Origin: Anthoceros angustus | Taxonomy: Eukaryota; Streptophyta; Anthocerotopsida; Anthocerotales; Anthocerotaceae | Direction: 5' to 3' | Length of the DNA stretch: 64,000 nt | NCBI GenBank assembly: GCA_010909165.1 | Contig: MU008157.1 | Span: forward strand, 868,001 to 932,000 | In this document: positions 1 to 10,569 of the stretch, piece after piece | How positions within the stretch are numbered: position 1 is the first letter of the stretch | How the letters are laid out: each line of letters starts with the position of its first letter | Notes under the pieces: model-generated | Seen by the model: only the letters and a program-made list of their open reading frames with translations | Told to the model about the DNA's origin: nothing | Database searches by the model: none | Translations under genes and position numbers: made by a program

Positions 1-2312
1 TTCGAGAAGCGCGGTCTGTTTTTCCCAGCCGAGATCAAGGAAATCGTGAAGAGGCGTAGCAACTTTGAATACCTGCTCAAGAGGCACGCGGTGCTCAAGC
101 AAGACTTCCTCAGCTACATCCAGTACGAGCAGCAGCTGGAGGCTCTGCGCAAGCTGCGCAAAAAGGCTGTTGTGAGGGGCCTCAAGGCTTCTGGAAAGAG
201 ATGGCGTTCCTCCCTATCCGATCGCTCCTTGGTAATGCGCATCATGCTCATCTACCAGCGTGCCGTCACCAGGTTCAAGGGCGACCTCAAGCTCTGGCTG
301 CGGTACATGGAATTTTGCAGGAGCCACGGCCCCCGGCGCCTGCAGAAGGTATCCTTTTGCTTGCATCCCAAAATTGCTGTGTTCCTTGCTCTTGGCACAG
401 CTGTCTGTGGTGTTCACCTGGATGCGTCGTTGCCTCCTTAGGTCATGGCCAAGGCGTTGCAGCTGCATTCTGCTGTTCCTGGCCTGTGGATGTACGCAGC
501 AGCCTGGGAATTCGAGCACAACTTAAACGTCGAGGCTGCGAGAGCACTAATGCTGGAGGGCATCCGAGCATGTCCTCAAGCTCAATCCTTGTGGCATGAG
601 TACTTCAGGATGGAGCTTACATATGCTCAGAAGCTCCAGGCTAGAAGGCTTGTTCTTGGTCTGGATTCAGATTCAGGTGTGAAGACTGACCAAGCACTAG
701 CTTTGACAGGTGACTCTGCGGCAGCAGCAAGGGCTGAACATCCCACTTATCAAATTGCTCTCACCATTTTCCGGAATGCTGTCGTGAAAATTCCCTCCAG
801 TATCACTTTTCGATGCCGGTTTGTGGAGCTACTTCAGAGCTTCGATCTAGCGGACGCAGAGAGGATCGAGAATGACATCTGTGAAAGCCTGGAAAAAGAC
901 TTTCCTACTGATGAGGCTACCTGGGATTGGAAAGCCAGACGACATCTTCGGTCATCAGCCAAGCTAGGTTTTGATGAATCACTTCAAAGGGCAGTCAAGG
1001 TGAGATGTCAGGCCTGCCTTGGGTCGATTGTTCTGAAATATTATATCTGAAACACCCACAGGCTTTGTCAAGAAACTTGAAGGATGCTCCCCTCCACACC
1101 AGCTGCTCTTGTGTGTCTCAGAGAATGATCAACGGTTCTTGTGTAGGTGTATGAAGATGCTCTGAAGTCAGTGTCTACAGTCCGCATGTATGAGCTTTAC
1201 ATCAGATTCCTTGAAGATCTGTTGGATCATGAGGATGTGGGTATGGCAAGTAATGCCACTATTGCAGCTCAGAGAGGATATGACATTGCTGAGAGGCAGC
1301 TACATATTTACAAATCAGCAGCAGAAATGGGCTTGTCTAGTGAGATCGTTGCTCATGGGCACCTTGCCCTTTTGCTTAGGTGGGGCAAGCTTGAGGAGGC
1401 ACAGAAATTGGCTGCTGACTTCTGTGCCCGTTCCTTCCCCAAGTCTTCCAAGCTATGGCATGTACGACTGTCAATGGAGCTGAGAAGGCCCCTGTCGACA
1501 GACACAGAAAGGGGCGATCTCTCGAACCTTTTCCTTCATGCCCTGAAATCTGTCCCTATTGGTGAAGCCAAACCTATCTGGCAGATGGTATGACGACTAA
1601 ACGTGGTTTCCTCCTTCCTCATGGCTTTCGTAGTGCTTTATGCAAACTAAGCTGCCAATCCTTTTGCAACTACAGGCCATGGAGTTCTTCTCGAGGCATG
1701 ACAGCAAGTTTAGCAATCTATTGGAGATTCTAGAAGCAGCTTTTGCAACTGGCAATGCTGGTGGAGCAGGAGCAGATCTAGCGATCATCTTAGCGGATTG
1801 GATCTTACTCAGTCAAGGAATTGAACGAGCTCGCCAGGCTTATAACCGGTACTGCAATCTTCTTCACTGGACTACCCTTCTATGAGATAATATGGTAGCT
1901 TCATTTTCAATGACCTGGAAACCTGACCATGTGCAGCCTGTTAGCTCTACCTGGTCCAAGCATTGACTTGATACGGCATAGCATAACCATAGAGTCACGC
2001 ATAGCCAGTCTTGGAGACGTGGATGCTTTTGAACACATGCGCAAGTTGTTTGACCTGGCTGTCAAGCTGCACGGAAAGGAGGATATTCAACTATGGCTGG
2101 AGTACTGCCAGCAGGAACTGCAGGTAAACTTTCCACATGGCTGCAGCCTGCGTAGAAGCAAGTGTTAAGATCGCTTGTAACAGTATGTTATGCTTGTCTG
2201 ATCCATGCAGGCCGGGAATACAGAAGCAGCTGGAGCAGTATACTGGCGTGCAAGGAAGGCCTTGAGAGATCCAACTGCGTTCACTGATGCTTATCATAAG
2301 CTCACGTTGTAG
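1..2312 (+). CDS. UTP6: U3 snoRNP / SSU processome protein UTP6 (5' truncated by window edge)
   Basis: UTP6 is a HAT-repeat (half-a-TPR) protein of the UTP-B subcomplex, which acts in the nucleolus on early 18S pre-rRNA processing. The window opens inside an exon whose first codons read FEKRGLFFPAEIKEIV, the usual UTP6 N-terminal region; the start codon lies upstream. My exons are 1-348, 442-999, 1147-1587, 1676-1848, 1937-2123 and 2211-2312. Every junction is GT-AG, phases match, and the last exon ends in TAG. HAT-type patterns recur, for example LWLRYMEFC near the start and IQLWLEYCQQEL near the C-terminus, followed by VYWRARKALRD, which is typical of the family's end. The exons are intact with no in-frame stops. 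The pseudogene downstream is convergent, about 390 bp away. Family assignment rests on remembered motif similarity; gene integrity upstream cannot be judged. Confidence 0.88.
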
Positions 2313-2699
2313 TGCAGGTTCTACGTTGCTTAGGATTGCAAGTGAGAAAGTTTTGACTGTCAGGGTCGATTGGTAGCCCCGATCACCATATCCTCAAAAG
2401 TAGGTTTGCTCGAGTCGACAGTGCGAGATTCTGCTTTTTTCTGAGTGGATCTCTCATTTACAGGAGACACCTGTTGTGTACATTGTAGTAGTGAAGGTGC
2501 TGCATTGTAGTAGAGAAGGTGGTATGGATGTCCATATAACCTATGGGGCCGGGCCGGCGCTTCGAAGGCCCTGTCATTGCTCAGGACCAGAAGTTGTCAC
2601 AACCATTGTGTACATCTACTTCCAGTCCATTGATTTCTGGTATCAACAACAGAATTTACGGTACATGAAGCATGAGCTTGTCGAGTTCTGCTTTCAAAT

Positions 2700-4460
2700 G
2701 TCGATCGCCAACACCGCAACAGCGAGCTTCTCATTTTGATCAGGTATACGTAAGGCACATACCCATCTTCGTTCAAGTTCAATCTGGTGATGTCCTGTTC
2801 GAGCCTTGTAATCAGACGTTCACTCTCGGGATGCTCCGTATCACCAACCACGAAGGTATGCACCAGTCCCTCCATATCTGTCCACCAACTCTGGCCTGCC
2901 TGCTTCCATGCTCGAATTCCTTCTCCTCGTCTGTGTATCATGTGCCTGCCCCCACATCTGGGCACCGCTGTATACATTTGACTCAAAACATATGCAGAGG
3001 CATCTTTCCTATCTAGCTTCAGTGCCTCGTCAAAAGCAAGGCGTCCCACCTCAACATTGCTCAAAGGCATGGTCCGTATTACAGATAGTGCCTCGTCCAG
3101 TTGACCTGCACGACCCAGGAGATCCACGACACAAGTGTAGTGCTCGGCTGTGGGAGTGATGGCATACTGTCTGCTCATCGCATGCAAGTACAGTTGCCCC
3201 TCGTTCACTAGACCGACATGACTGCATACTGTAAGAACACTTAGGAATGTGATGCTGTTTGGCTGCACTCCATCCTCTCTCATTCTGTGAAATAAGCGGA
3301 ATACCACTTCACTGTCTCCTTGACGAGCGTAGCCTGTAATCAGAGCATTCCAGGCATGAAGCTCCCTCCCCTTCTCCAAAGCCAGGGTCCCCACACTTGC
3401 ACATGCCTGCAAGAGGCACGCAAATGTCACCGAATCCAATGCAACCATGCCTCCTTCTTGCATAGCGTCGTAAAGACGAAGGGCTTCCTCCCCCATTCCC
3501 TGCTGAGAAAATCCTGCTATCATAGCATTCCACGTCACCACATCCTTCTCACCAAGCCCGTCAAACACTCTTTGAGCTTCCTCCAAGCTGCCACATTTTG
3601 CATACATGTCCACCAAGCAACTACAGACAAACAAATCAGGCCAGAGCCCACTGGCCAACAAATCAGCTTGCACCTGCTGCCCAGATTTCAAGTCTGCTCC
3701 CGTTGCACAAGCCAGAATAGCTGCCACAAACACGTGAGCATCGGTCTTTACACCTGTCCTACGCATCCGATGATACAACTCTATGGCCTTCTTATCTTGT
3801 CCCTGTTTAACATGCGCATACAGTATGGCAGACAAGGTGAAGGCATTCGGTTTGGCAATCCCCCAAGACATCCATCGCGTCTTGCAACCTGCCATGAGAA
3901 GCATACATTCGCATGATGTGGTTACACAAGAACGTGTCCCACTCATACCCCGCTTTCACTGTGAAAGCATGGACACGGCGCCCTAGAACCAGATCCCTCT
4001 GCACCACACATTCCTTCACCACAGCATACAACAGAGTCTGAGAAATACGATAGTCTTTCTGCACCAGAACTCCAAGAGCCTCAACAGCCTGGGCAAGGCC
4101 CCCCTGCTCACAGAGTTTGCTCACAGTCTCAGACATAACGCCCATTTCATATCCTGCAGGCCTGCCACGCTCAGGAGCACCCAGCATGCTCCAGTTGTAT
4201 GTAGGGTCACGAGGACCCATCTGCATATCTACATGTGCTGCAGCCAGGTGCACATCCACCCAAGCTGGCCTATGCTTGTTGTTTAGCCACATAATCTCAT
4301 GGGACGTCCTCTGCTGGAAGTGAGGCACTGGAAACCTCTTCTCCTGATGCCTGTTACCCCACCAAAGTATACGGTCCAGAAAGACATGTCGACTGGAGCT
4401 ATATCCCAGCTCCAGTGCACCAGCTGGGCTACTTGCGCACATGACAATACCCATGTCCAT
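2700..4460 (-). pseudogene. PPR-DYW RNA-editing factor pseudogene
   Basis: This is a PLS-class pentatricopeptide repeat relic. Intact members bind organelle RNA and, with a DYW deaminase, edit C to U. Repeats such as LVDMYAKCGSLEEAQRVF and VVTWNAMIAGFSQQGMGEEA are clear, followed by an E/E+ region (GQSWWTDMEGLVHTF, GDTEHPESERL, GYVP). Damage is visible. The reading frame shifts at a run of five C's (3860-3864): the 5' part (4460-3866) and the rest lie in different frames. Residues expected between GRELHA and WNALITGYARQG (near 3355) are missing, as are those between TMPLS and NVEVGRLAF (near 3055). The DYW domain is reduced to an out-of-frame NEKLAVAVLAI remnant near 2720. The ATG at 4460 opens the frame; the first 100 or so codons have no PPR similarity. 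A functional gene with a sequencing error cannot explain all four defects. Confidence 0.8.
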
Positions 4461-4924
4461 CGACGCCGCATAGTAAAGAGCAGCTGCGCTAAGAAGATAA
4501 CCGAGAACGGTCCCTGCATCAACTGATGCAAAAGCTTTACCATGCTAGCAGCTTGTGAACAGCTGCACCATCTCAAGCGCTGTGAGAAGCATCACTTGAT
4601 TTCTCAGCAGGTGGTGAGAGGAACCACCTGCGCCGGCGGCTCTGGCATTGTCTGCTGTCGTAGAATCCAAGTCAATTTACCTTATTTCAACTCAATTCAG
4701 TTCAGGCTCTGGGCTATAACGCGAATTTTAGTCGCGAAATGTCGCAAGCAGCGAGTCGGCACGCCCTTCACAGGAAGGACTTCACAAGGCCAGCATATAG
4801 ACGAAGTACGCCTACGGTCTCCGGAAGGAACAGCAATGGCTCGGGGGAAAGCATGAGGAACCTACGTACAGATATACCAAAATGGGAGGACAGAAAAAGG
4901 AGGCAGGGCTCTAAATACATGGTC

Positions 4925-6469
4925 TCACAGAGGGGTAGGGCGTATAGAAACTCGTCCAGCTGAGTTGCTGAAACTTACAGCGGGATAGATAAGCTTGGGA
5001 ATGTTGAGCCATGAACCGCCTGAGCGAAACTGTACGGAGGCTGCTCTTTTGCCCGCTTGTGTAATTGTGAAACCGCAGGTTCCTGCATCCAAGTTCACAG
5101 TGACTTGCACTTCTGTCACATCGGACCTGAACTCAATATTGCTGTCTTTCCTCGTCACAGTCATGCCATTATGCCAGAACCTGGAAATGCCATCTAGAAT
5201 CCAGCCGTTGGAACTATATCCGAGCCAATTGGAGTAATCTACCTCATCTGAGCAGAAACCGATTCCGATGCCCCCGGGATTAGAGGCACCGGAAACAGTA
5301 ACAATCCAGCTGTGCTCTCCGCTGCCTTTCATGCATGAGTAAGTCCTTGCAAAGCCCGACACCTCCGACTCGCAGTGGAGTCCCCTTCCATGCGCACCAT
5401 CATCGATGTCAATCTCGGAGCAACATGCATCAGGGGACCACTGCAGCACATACGGCCCTCGGAACGAGATGGGTGGCCTCAAGTTGAGGGCCATGGCCTG
5501 GTGGCAGAAAGCCTTAAGCAACATCTCGGCAGGAACTATCTTCAACGGCTCAATGTCTCGGGCAAGGACCTGGGGGTTTAGCAGCCTAAAATCTATGAAC
5601 TGAAGGAAGGGGCGAGCAATGCTGGCCGCACTCTCGATTACTTCCGCGGTCCCCGGCGCACACTTATCGATATCGAACCTCTCATCTTCCGGTATCCCGT
5701 CGTAAAGCTTCCCCAAACGCTGCTGCGCATCTTCCGATATCTGATGACCCGACCACTGCAGCACGTATAAAAAGATTGAATACTCACTAGAGCAGAAGAG
5801 GAAATTGGACGCCCACGGTTCCGAGCACTGCAGCGTCTTGGACAGCAGGAACAGCAGCGCCTGCGAACTCAGCTTGTCATAAGGCAGGCGATCAATCGGC
5901 CTGGAAAAAATCTTCTTCAGCAACAGCTCGAAGAAGTAGGGTTCTGAATCCGTGGGCAAGCATTCCAGCGCAAGCGACAGCGTCTCCGCCAAGCCATTCA
6001 CGTTAGACCCGAACGTCTCCGCCACCACGCTGCCGATGAGCTCATCCATATTATCCGTGAGCTGGAAGTAGCGCGCCGCATGAATCACATCCACCGGGGC
6101 CTCCCGCACTCGCTTTTCCGAGAAAAAACCAGAGCTGCAAAACTCGAGCAGCACCTGCAGCGCCTCCGTCCTCATCCCGGGAAAGGGAATGCTCAGCACC
6201 GCCGACATGGCTATGGACTGCGCCTCCTTCATCCCGCTGAGCAGCATCTGCTTGCACACAGGAGACCGGACCGCTAGACTGTACCGGGAGCCGTAGAGCA
6301 CCGCGCCGCTGGCGCTCACCAGCTTCACGTCGCTGAAGGGAAACGCGACGCTGAAGTCCAGCACGTCGGAGGCGGGGAAGCGGCCCAGCCGGTGCTTCCG
6401 CTTCCGCTTCCCCATCCTGCTCTCCTCCGTTACTGTGCCTTCCTTCGCCAAAAACTCCACCTCGTACAT
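4925..6469 (-). CDS. BTB/POZ-BACK-SPRY domain protein
   Basis: Single-exon gene of 514 aa starting at the ATG at 6469. Residues 43-150 read as a BTB/POZ domain (FPFSDVKL, SRYSLAVRSPVCKQMLLSGM), 155-290 as a BACK-type helical region (ALLFLLSKTL, YSIFLYVLQWSG), and about 345-510 as a B30.2/SPRY domain (SGEHSWIVTVSG, GIGFCSDEVD, NGWILDGISRFWHNG). A basic KRKRK stretch at 21-25 could be a nuclear signal. BTB-BACK proteins usually serve as CUL3 substrate adaptors, so a ubiquitin-ligase role is inferred, with the SPRY domain as possible ligand binder. The coding sequence is GC-rich and intact. A truncated copy lies in inverted orientation at 7084-8073. I do not recognise a named orthologue. Confidence 0.75.
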   Translation of the reverse strand: MYEVEFLAKEGTVTEESRMGKRKRKHRLGRFPASDVLDFSVAFPFSDVKLVSASGAVLYGSRYSLAVRSPVCKQMLLSGMKEAQSIAMSAVLSIPFPGMRTEALQVLLEFCSSGFFSEKRVREAPVDVIHAARYFQLTDNMDELIGSVVAETFGSNVNGLAETLSLALECLPTDSEPYFFELLLKKIFSRPIDRLPYDKLSSQALLFLLSKTLQCSEPWASNFLFCSSEYSIFLYVLQWSGHQISEDAQQRLGKLYDGIPEDERFDIDKCAPGTAEVIESAASIARPFLQFIDFRLLNPQVLARDIEPLKIVPAEMLLKAFCHQAMALNLRPPISFRGPYVLQWSPDACCSEIDIDDGAHGRGLHCESEVSGFARTYSCMKGSGEHSWIVTVSGASNPGGIGIGFCSDEVDYSNWLGYSSNGWILDGISRFWHNGMTVTRKDSNIEFRSDVTEVQVTVNLDAGTCGFTITQAGKRAASVQFRSGGSWLNIPKLIYPAVSFSNSAGRVSIRPTPL

Positions 6470-6799
6470 ACACCTTCGAAGGTGGAGGAAAGGAAAGCAG
6501 ACTTCCTATTCTAACTCGCGGTTCCCGCCACGAGTCACCACCGCATCACCTGTTCCCGTCGCTCTTTTCAGCCTGCGGACTGCAAGTCCAACTTCATCAA
6601 CACTAGATGCTTGAAGTTCAAGCCGATTTGGGACAAGCTCCGGCAAAACTTTCTGCTCCGTGGCGGTGTAAAGGGACATCGGGAATCGTGAGGTTTCTGA
6701 TCCATCTTCTAAGCCTTGCTACCATGATGTGCAATATACTTTTGCAGATTTGGATTCCTCCTCCGAGAGAGATTTACAATCCGTACCCGTGTGAGCAAA

Positions 6800-7010
6800 T
6801 TGAAGTCTCGGTGTCTCTTTTGTGTACATTGAAACACGGACTTCAGGGCGAATTGGATGTCAGAGAGGGGGCGTGGAAAGCAAGCTCTTTTTTGCAGGTG
6901 ATGGATTCTGTCTGCAGATGTTCTGATCTGAGGGATGAGAGCATTGAGCTTCTCGTTTTGAATACCTTGCTCTCAGCAGTGACTTCCATGTCGAACACCC
7001 TACTCTCCCA
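6800..7010 (+). pseudogene. Fragment of BIG-type ARF-GEF (DCB domain)
   Basis: A forward reading frame here encodes KHGLQGELDV followed by VMDSVCRCSDLRDESIEL and VLNTLLSAVTSMSNTLL. This closely resembles the DCB region of plant BIG1-4 (Sec7 ARF guanine-exchange factors of the trans-Golgi), where the family reads roughly HGYLRGE...VCKCHDLGDE..EL.VLKTLLSAVTS. Only about 65 residues are present; the frame then runs into sequence leading to the BTB pseudogene. No Sec7 domain is in the window, so this is a dislocated gene fragment. Match made from memory of the family, not by alignment. Confidence 0.55.
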
Positions 7011-7083
7011 TGTTGAGCCAGGGTTAAAAGGAGAACTGGAGAATTCTGGCTTCGCACACATGCAGCAAGCACAAGGGCAACGG

Positions 7084-8073
7084 ATGAGAGCAGGCTGCGG
7101 AAGCGGCAGCGGCTGGGCCGCTTCCCGGCCTCCGATGTGCTGGATTTCTGCGTCGCGGTTCCCTTCGGCGACATGAGGCTGGTGAGCGCCAGCGCCACCG
7201 TGCTCTATGGCTCCCGGTACGCTCTAGCGGTTCGGTCTCCCGTGTGCAAGCTGATGTTGCTGGGAATGATGGAGGAGGCGCAGCCTACGTCGGAGCAGGC
7301 GCTGGAGTTCCTGCTGTCCAAGACGCTGCACTGTTTGGAACCGTGGGCGTCCAGTTTCCCCTCCTGCTCGAGTGAGTGTTCAATCTTTCTTTACGTGCTC
7401 CGGTGGTCGGGTCATCAGACATCGGAAGATGCGCAGCAGCGATTGGGAAAGCTTTACGACGGGATACCGGGGGATGAGAGGTTCGATATCGACAAGTGTG
7501 CGCCGGGGACCGCGGAAGTATTGGAGAGTGCGGCCAGCATTGTTCGCCCCTTGCTTCAGGTCATAGATTTCAGGCAACTAAACCCCCAAGACCTTGCCCG
7601 AGACATTGAGCAGTTGAAGATCGTTCCTGCCGAGACGTTGCTTGAGGCTTTCTGCCACCACGCCATGGCCACCAAGTTGAGGTCACCCATCTTGTTACCG
7701 AGGGCCGTATGTTCTGCAGTGGTTCCCCGATGCATGTTCCTGCGAGATTGACATCGATGATGGTCCGGATGGAAGGGGACCCTACTGCGAGTCGGAGATG
7801 TCGGGCTTTGCAAGGAGTTACTCGGGCTTGAAGGGTAGCGGAGAGCACAGCTGGATTGTTACTGTTTCCAGTTCCTCTAATCCCGGGGGCATCGGAGCCG
7901 GTTTCTGCTCTGATGAGGTAGATTACTCCAGGTGGCTGGGATATAGTTCCAATGGTTGGATTCTAGATGGCAGTGACAGGGTCTGGCATAATAGCAAGAC
8001 TATCACGGTGAACGACAGCAATATTGAGTCCAGGTCCAAAGTGACAGACGTGAAAGTCACTGACGTGAATTAA
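7084..8073 (+). pseudogene. Truncated inverted copy of the BTB-BACK-SPRY gene
   Basis: The translation follows the intact gene at 4925-6469 from its residue 17 onward (LGRFPASDVLDF, then SRYALAVRSPVCKLMLL). It jumps from EEAQ to EQALEFLLSKTL, deleting about 120 codons (parent residues 85-202) that hold most of the BTB core and the start of BACK. It resumes through GHQTSEDAQQRLGKLYDGIP and VIDFRQLNPQDLARDIE. An extra A near 7698, inside the equivalent of the parent's PPISFRGPY, shifts the frame and leads to a stop at 7749-7751. SPRY similarity continues in another frame (7798-8073: NPGGIGAGFCSDEVDYS) and stops about 55 residues short of the parental end. The copy is clearly non-functional as a protein. 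Confidence 0.85.
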
Positions 8074-8415
8074 TCATGATCGTTATTCACTTCATTTAAT
8101 TATAGTGTACATCAAAGTCCTTTAAATGCACGGGAGACTTTACATGAAAATGTACATCAAAGTCCCACACAAGGATTTCATTGGCCGTGACCTTACTTTC
8201 ATAAGTTAACACATATAAATTATTCACGCAACAAGCAACAATGCACTTCCATAAGTCCGGCAACATGATCCTCGTTCACACCAAAGGCTATTTTTCCTTA
8301 TAAAATGAATGCGGCCCCACCATTTTGCAGTGGAGTGGTGCCCAATGCCAGGGCACTCGCCCAAACCGGGTGCCCTCCGGTTCCAGTCAGCAAGAACATG
8401 TCATAGTTCCATGTC

Positions 8416-8457
8416 CATGGAATAGCCCATGAGATTAATCTCATGGGCTATTCCATG
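8416..8457. repeat. Perfect 42-bp palindrome
   Basis: Two 21-bp arms, the first beginning CATGGAATAGCCCATGAG, are exact reverse complements with no spacer. The centre is the ATTAAT at 8434-8439. As RNA or single-stranded DNA this would fold into a perfect hairpin. No gene or terminator context explains it. Confidence 0.9.
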
Positions 8458-8699
8458 CTTCATGGCAATATGTTTTAAAACCTACCTCAGCACCACATAT
8501 GTATGTTGAGAAGGGTGTAATCACACTAGCAAGTCCCATCACCACCAGCCTTTTTCCTACTTCTATGTGCAGGCATTCATCTTTAACAATAACAAGCTCC
8601 ATAAACACATACAACCAACCTTGTAGAAACAACAATTGTTTCCCTTCTTATGACATAGCTCTTCAAACGTGAGATGCTGAGATATTCAGTGCCAGCGTG

Positions 8700-8925
8700 A
8701 GATGGACCATGATGGAGGCAGCTTCTGGTGTGAGAGAATGTAGATAGACCATGATGGACAGGATGCAGCTGTGGATGTGAGGGGCTGGAGATGGACCATG
8801 ATGGATGCAGCTTCTAATGTGAGGGATTGTAGATAGACCATGATAGACAGGATGCAGCTGCGGATGTGAGGGATTGGAGATTGACCATGATGAAGAGGAT
8901 GTAGATACGGATGTGAGCTAACGAA
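8700..8925. repeat. Minisatellite with 89-bp higher-order period
   Basis: The word ACCATGATGG or a near variant recurs at 8706, 8748, 8795, 8838 and 8884, giving spacings of 42, 47, 43 and 46 bp. Alternate units resemble each other more, so the array has a two-unit period of 89 bp. GATGTGAGGGATTG also recurs. Surrounding sequence (8074-9350) is AT-rich and shows no gene. Confidence 0.75.
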
Positions 8926-9350
8926 TAGGGGATCACAACGGTGCAAATAACATGAGGTTTTGTATAAACTTCATAGAGATAGAGGGAAAACAAAAAGGAG
9001 GAATGGAAATGATAAAATAACATATTATTAAATAAATAGAAATAACTAAAACGGTATAGATATATAGACTAGCTACATAGATGATTAATTACTAAAAGAT
9101 ACATAGATAGATATTATATATTATTATTTTATGTTCTCTTGGCCTCTTCGCCTCTGCGCCTAATTCAATAAATAGTATGTACACAGAAAATGTGGATTCC
9201 TAACCGCTTCGAGTCTCCGACCTCAAGGAGAACGTACGTGTGATGTCAAAGTTGGTAACGGCCCAAGACAATTGGATTGAGTTGGGCTGAAGAAGCAGCA
9301 AGCTCCGAGGAATCCTAAGGAAGCACAAGGAGCTCTGAGCAGTCGGAATA

Positions 9351-10161
9351 ATGAGCAAGAGTTTGGGAATTCCGGTGAAGCTTCTTCATGAAGCCGAGGG
9401 ACACATTGTCACGGTAGAGCTCAAGAGCGGGGACGTCTACAGGGGTTCTCTTATTGAGTGCGAGGACAACTGGAACTGCCAGCTGGAGTCCATCACCTAC
9501 ACAGCCAGAGTGAGCTCTGCCGTATTCGTTCTTCGTGCTCCATTTCAGCTGAACATGTTGTGGTAGACAGTAGGCAGCTTACACTGACCTTGTACTGCGG
9601 CGGATCATCAGGATGGCAGAATGTCGCAGTTGGAGCACGTCTTCATTCGCGGCAGTAAAGTGAGGTGCGTCCAGAAGCTCTATCTGTGCTCTCCAGTGCA
9701 GAATATTAGGTTGGACGGCTGGAGAAGTGACATTATTTTTGTGTTGTTGAATTGTAGGTTCATGATCATTCCGGACATGCTGAAGAACGCCCCGATGTTT
9801 AAAAATCTAGACTCTAAGAATAAGGTAGGGAGATATTTGTGGTAGAGTGCACCTTGCTGTGGCTTCCGGATGGGCCTAATGTGCATTTAAATTTTGTGCA
9901 GGGCAAAGGGTCTTCAAGGACTGGTGCTGCTCGTGGACGAACTGGTGGAATGTGGAACAAGGTACTTTTGGTTTTGGACATGGGGTTATTACTTTTATGT
10001 TATGCTCCTTTCTAGAGCCATCTACGGTGTGCATATGCAGATTTTGCACATGTTTCCTAGCGTCTGACAGATTGCTTTGCGATTTTCAGGGGCGATCGGC
10101 TGCCCGTGGCACCGTACCTGCACAACTGCCCAGACCTGCAGCCCCATCCAGGAGATCATAA
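9351..10161 (+). CDS. SmD3: Small nuclear ribonucleoprotein Sm D3
   Basis: SmD3 is one of the seven core Sm proteins that ring U1, U2, U4 and U5 snRNAs in the spliceosome. Exons are 9351-9509, 9612-9664, 9758-9824, 9902-9961 and 10090-10161, all GT-AG with matching phases, giving 136 codons plus TAA. The Sm1 motif ([26 protein letters not shown]) and Sm2 motif ([17 protein letters not shown]) are complete. The C-terminal tail carries RG dipeptides (ARGRTGG, SAARG), the usual site of symmetric arginine methylation. The start ATG matches the conserved [10 protein letters not shown] opening. Its neighbour DRC11 is convergent, with about 400 bp between the two stop codons. Confidence 0.95.
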
Positions 10162-10569
10162 GTAATTTCTTCATGGGATTTTTTGCATAATGGCAGGGAC
10201 CTGAGGAAAGCTGTTCACGTTATACCAGATGTAGCTCGGAAGCAGAATCGATGAGAACATGGTACACGGAGTCACATCCTTCTGGAGATGTGTGTTAAAA
10301 CCATACTGTCGGACCTGTTTTCTGATATGTCCATCAATCAGGTTGCCCCTAAAAAAAAAGGCTGGCAGGATATCTCAGGTCTGAATGTAACTGCAAGATG
10401 GCTCAGCCTAGCTAGGTGAGTGGAACCTGTTTAAGTTAGTGTAGAGTGCAACGCCGAATAGGTCTCCCAGACAAATGGAGAAGTGGAACGGAATCGCCAC
10501 AGTTTTGATGCATTGTTTTGGGCTCAAGTGTGCTGCAAACGCAAGTCACTTGGTTACCTTGTACTTTGT

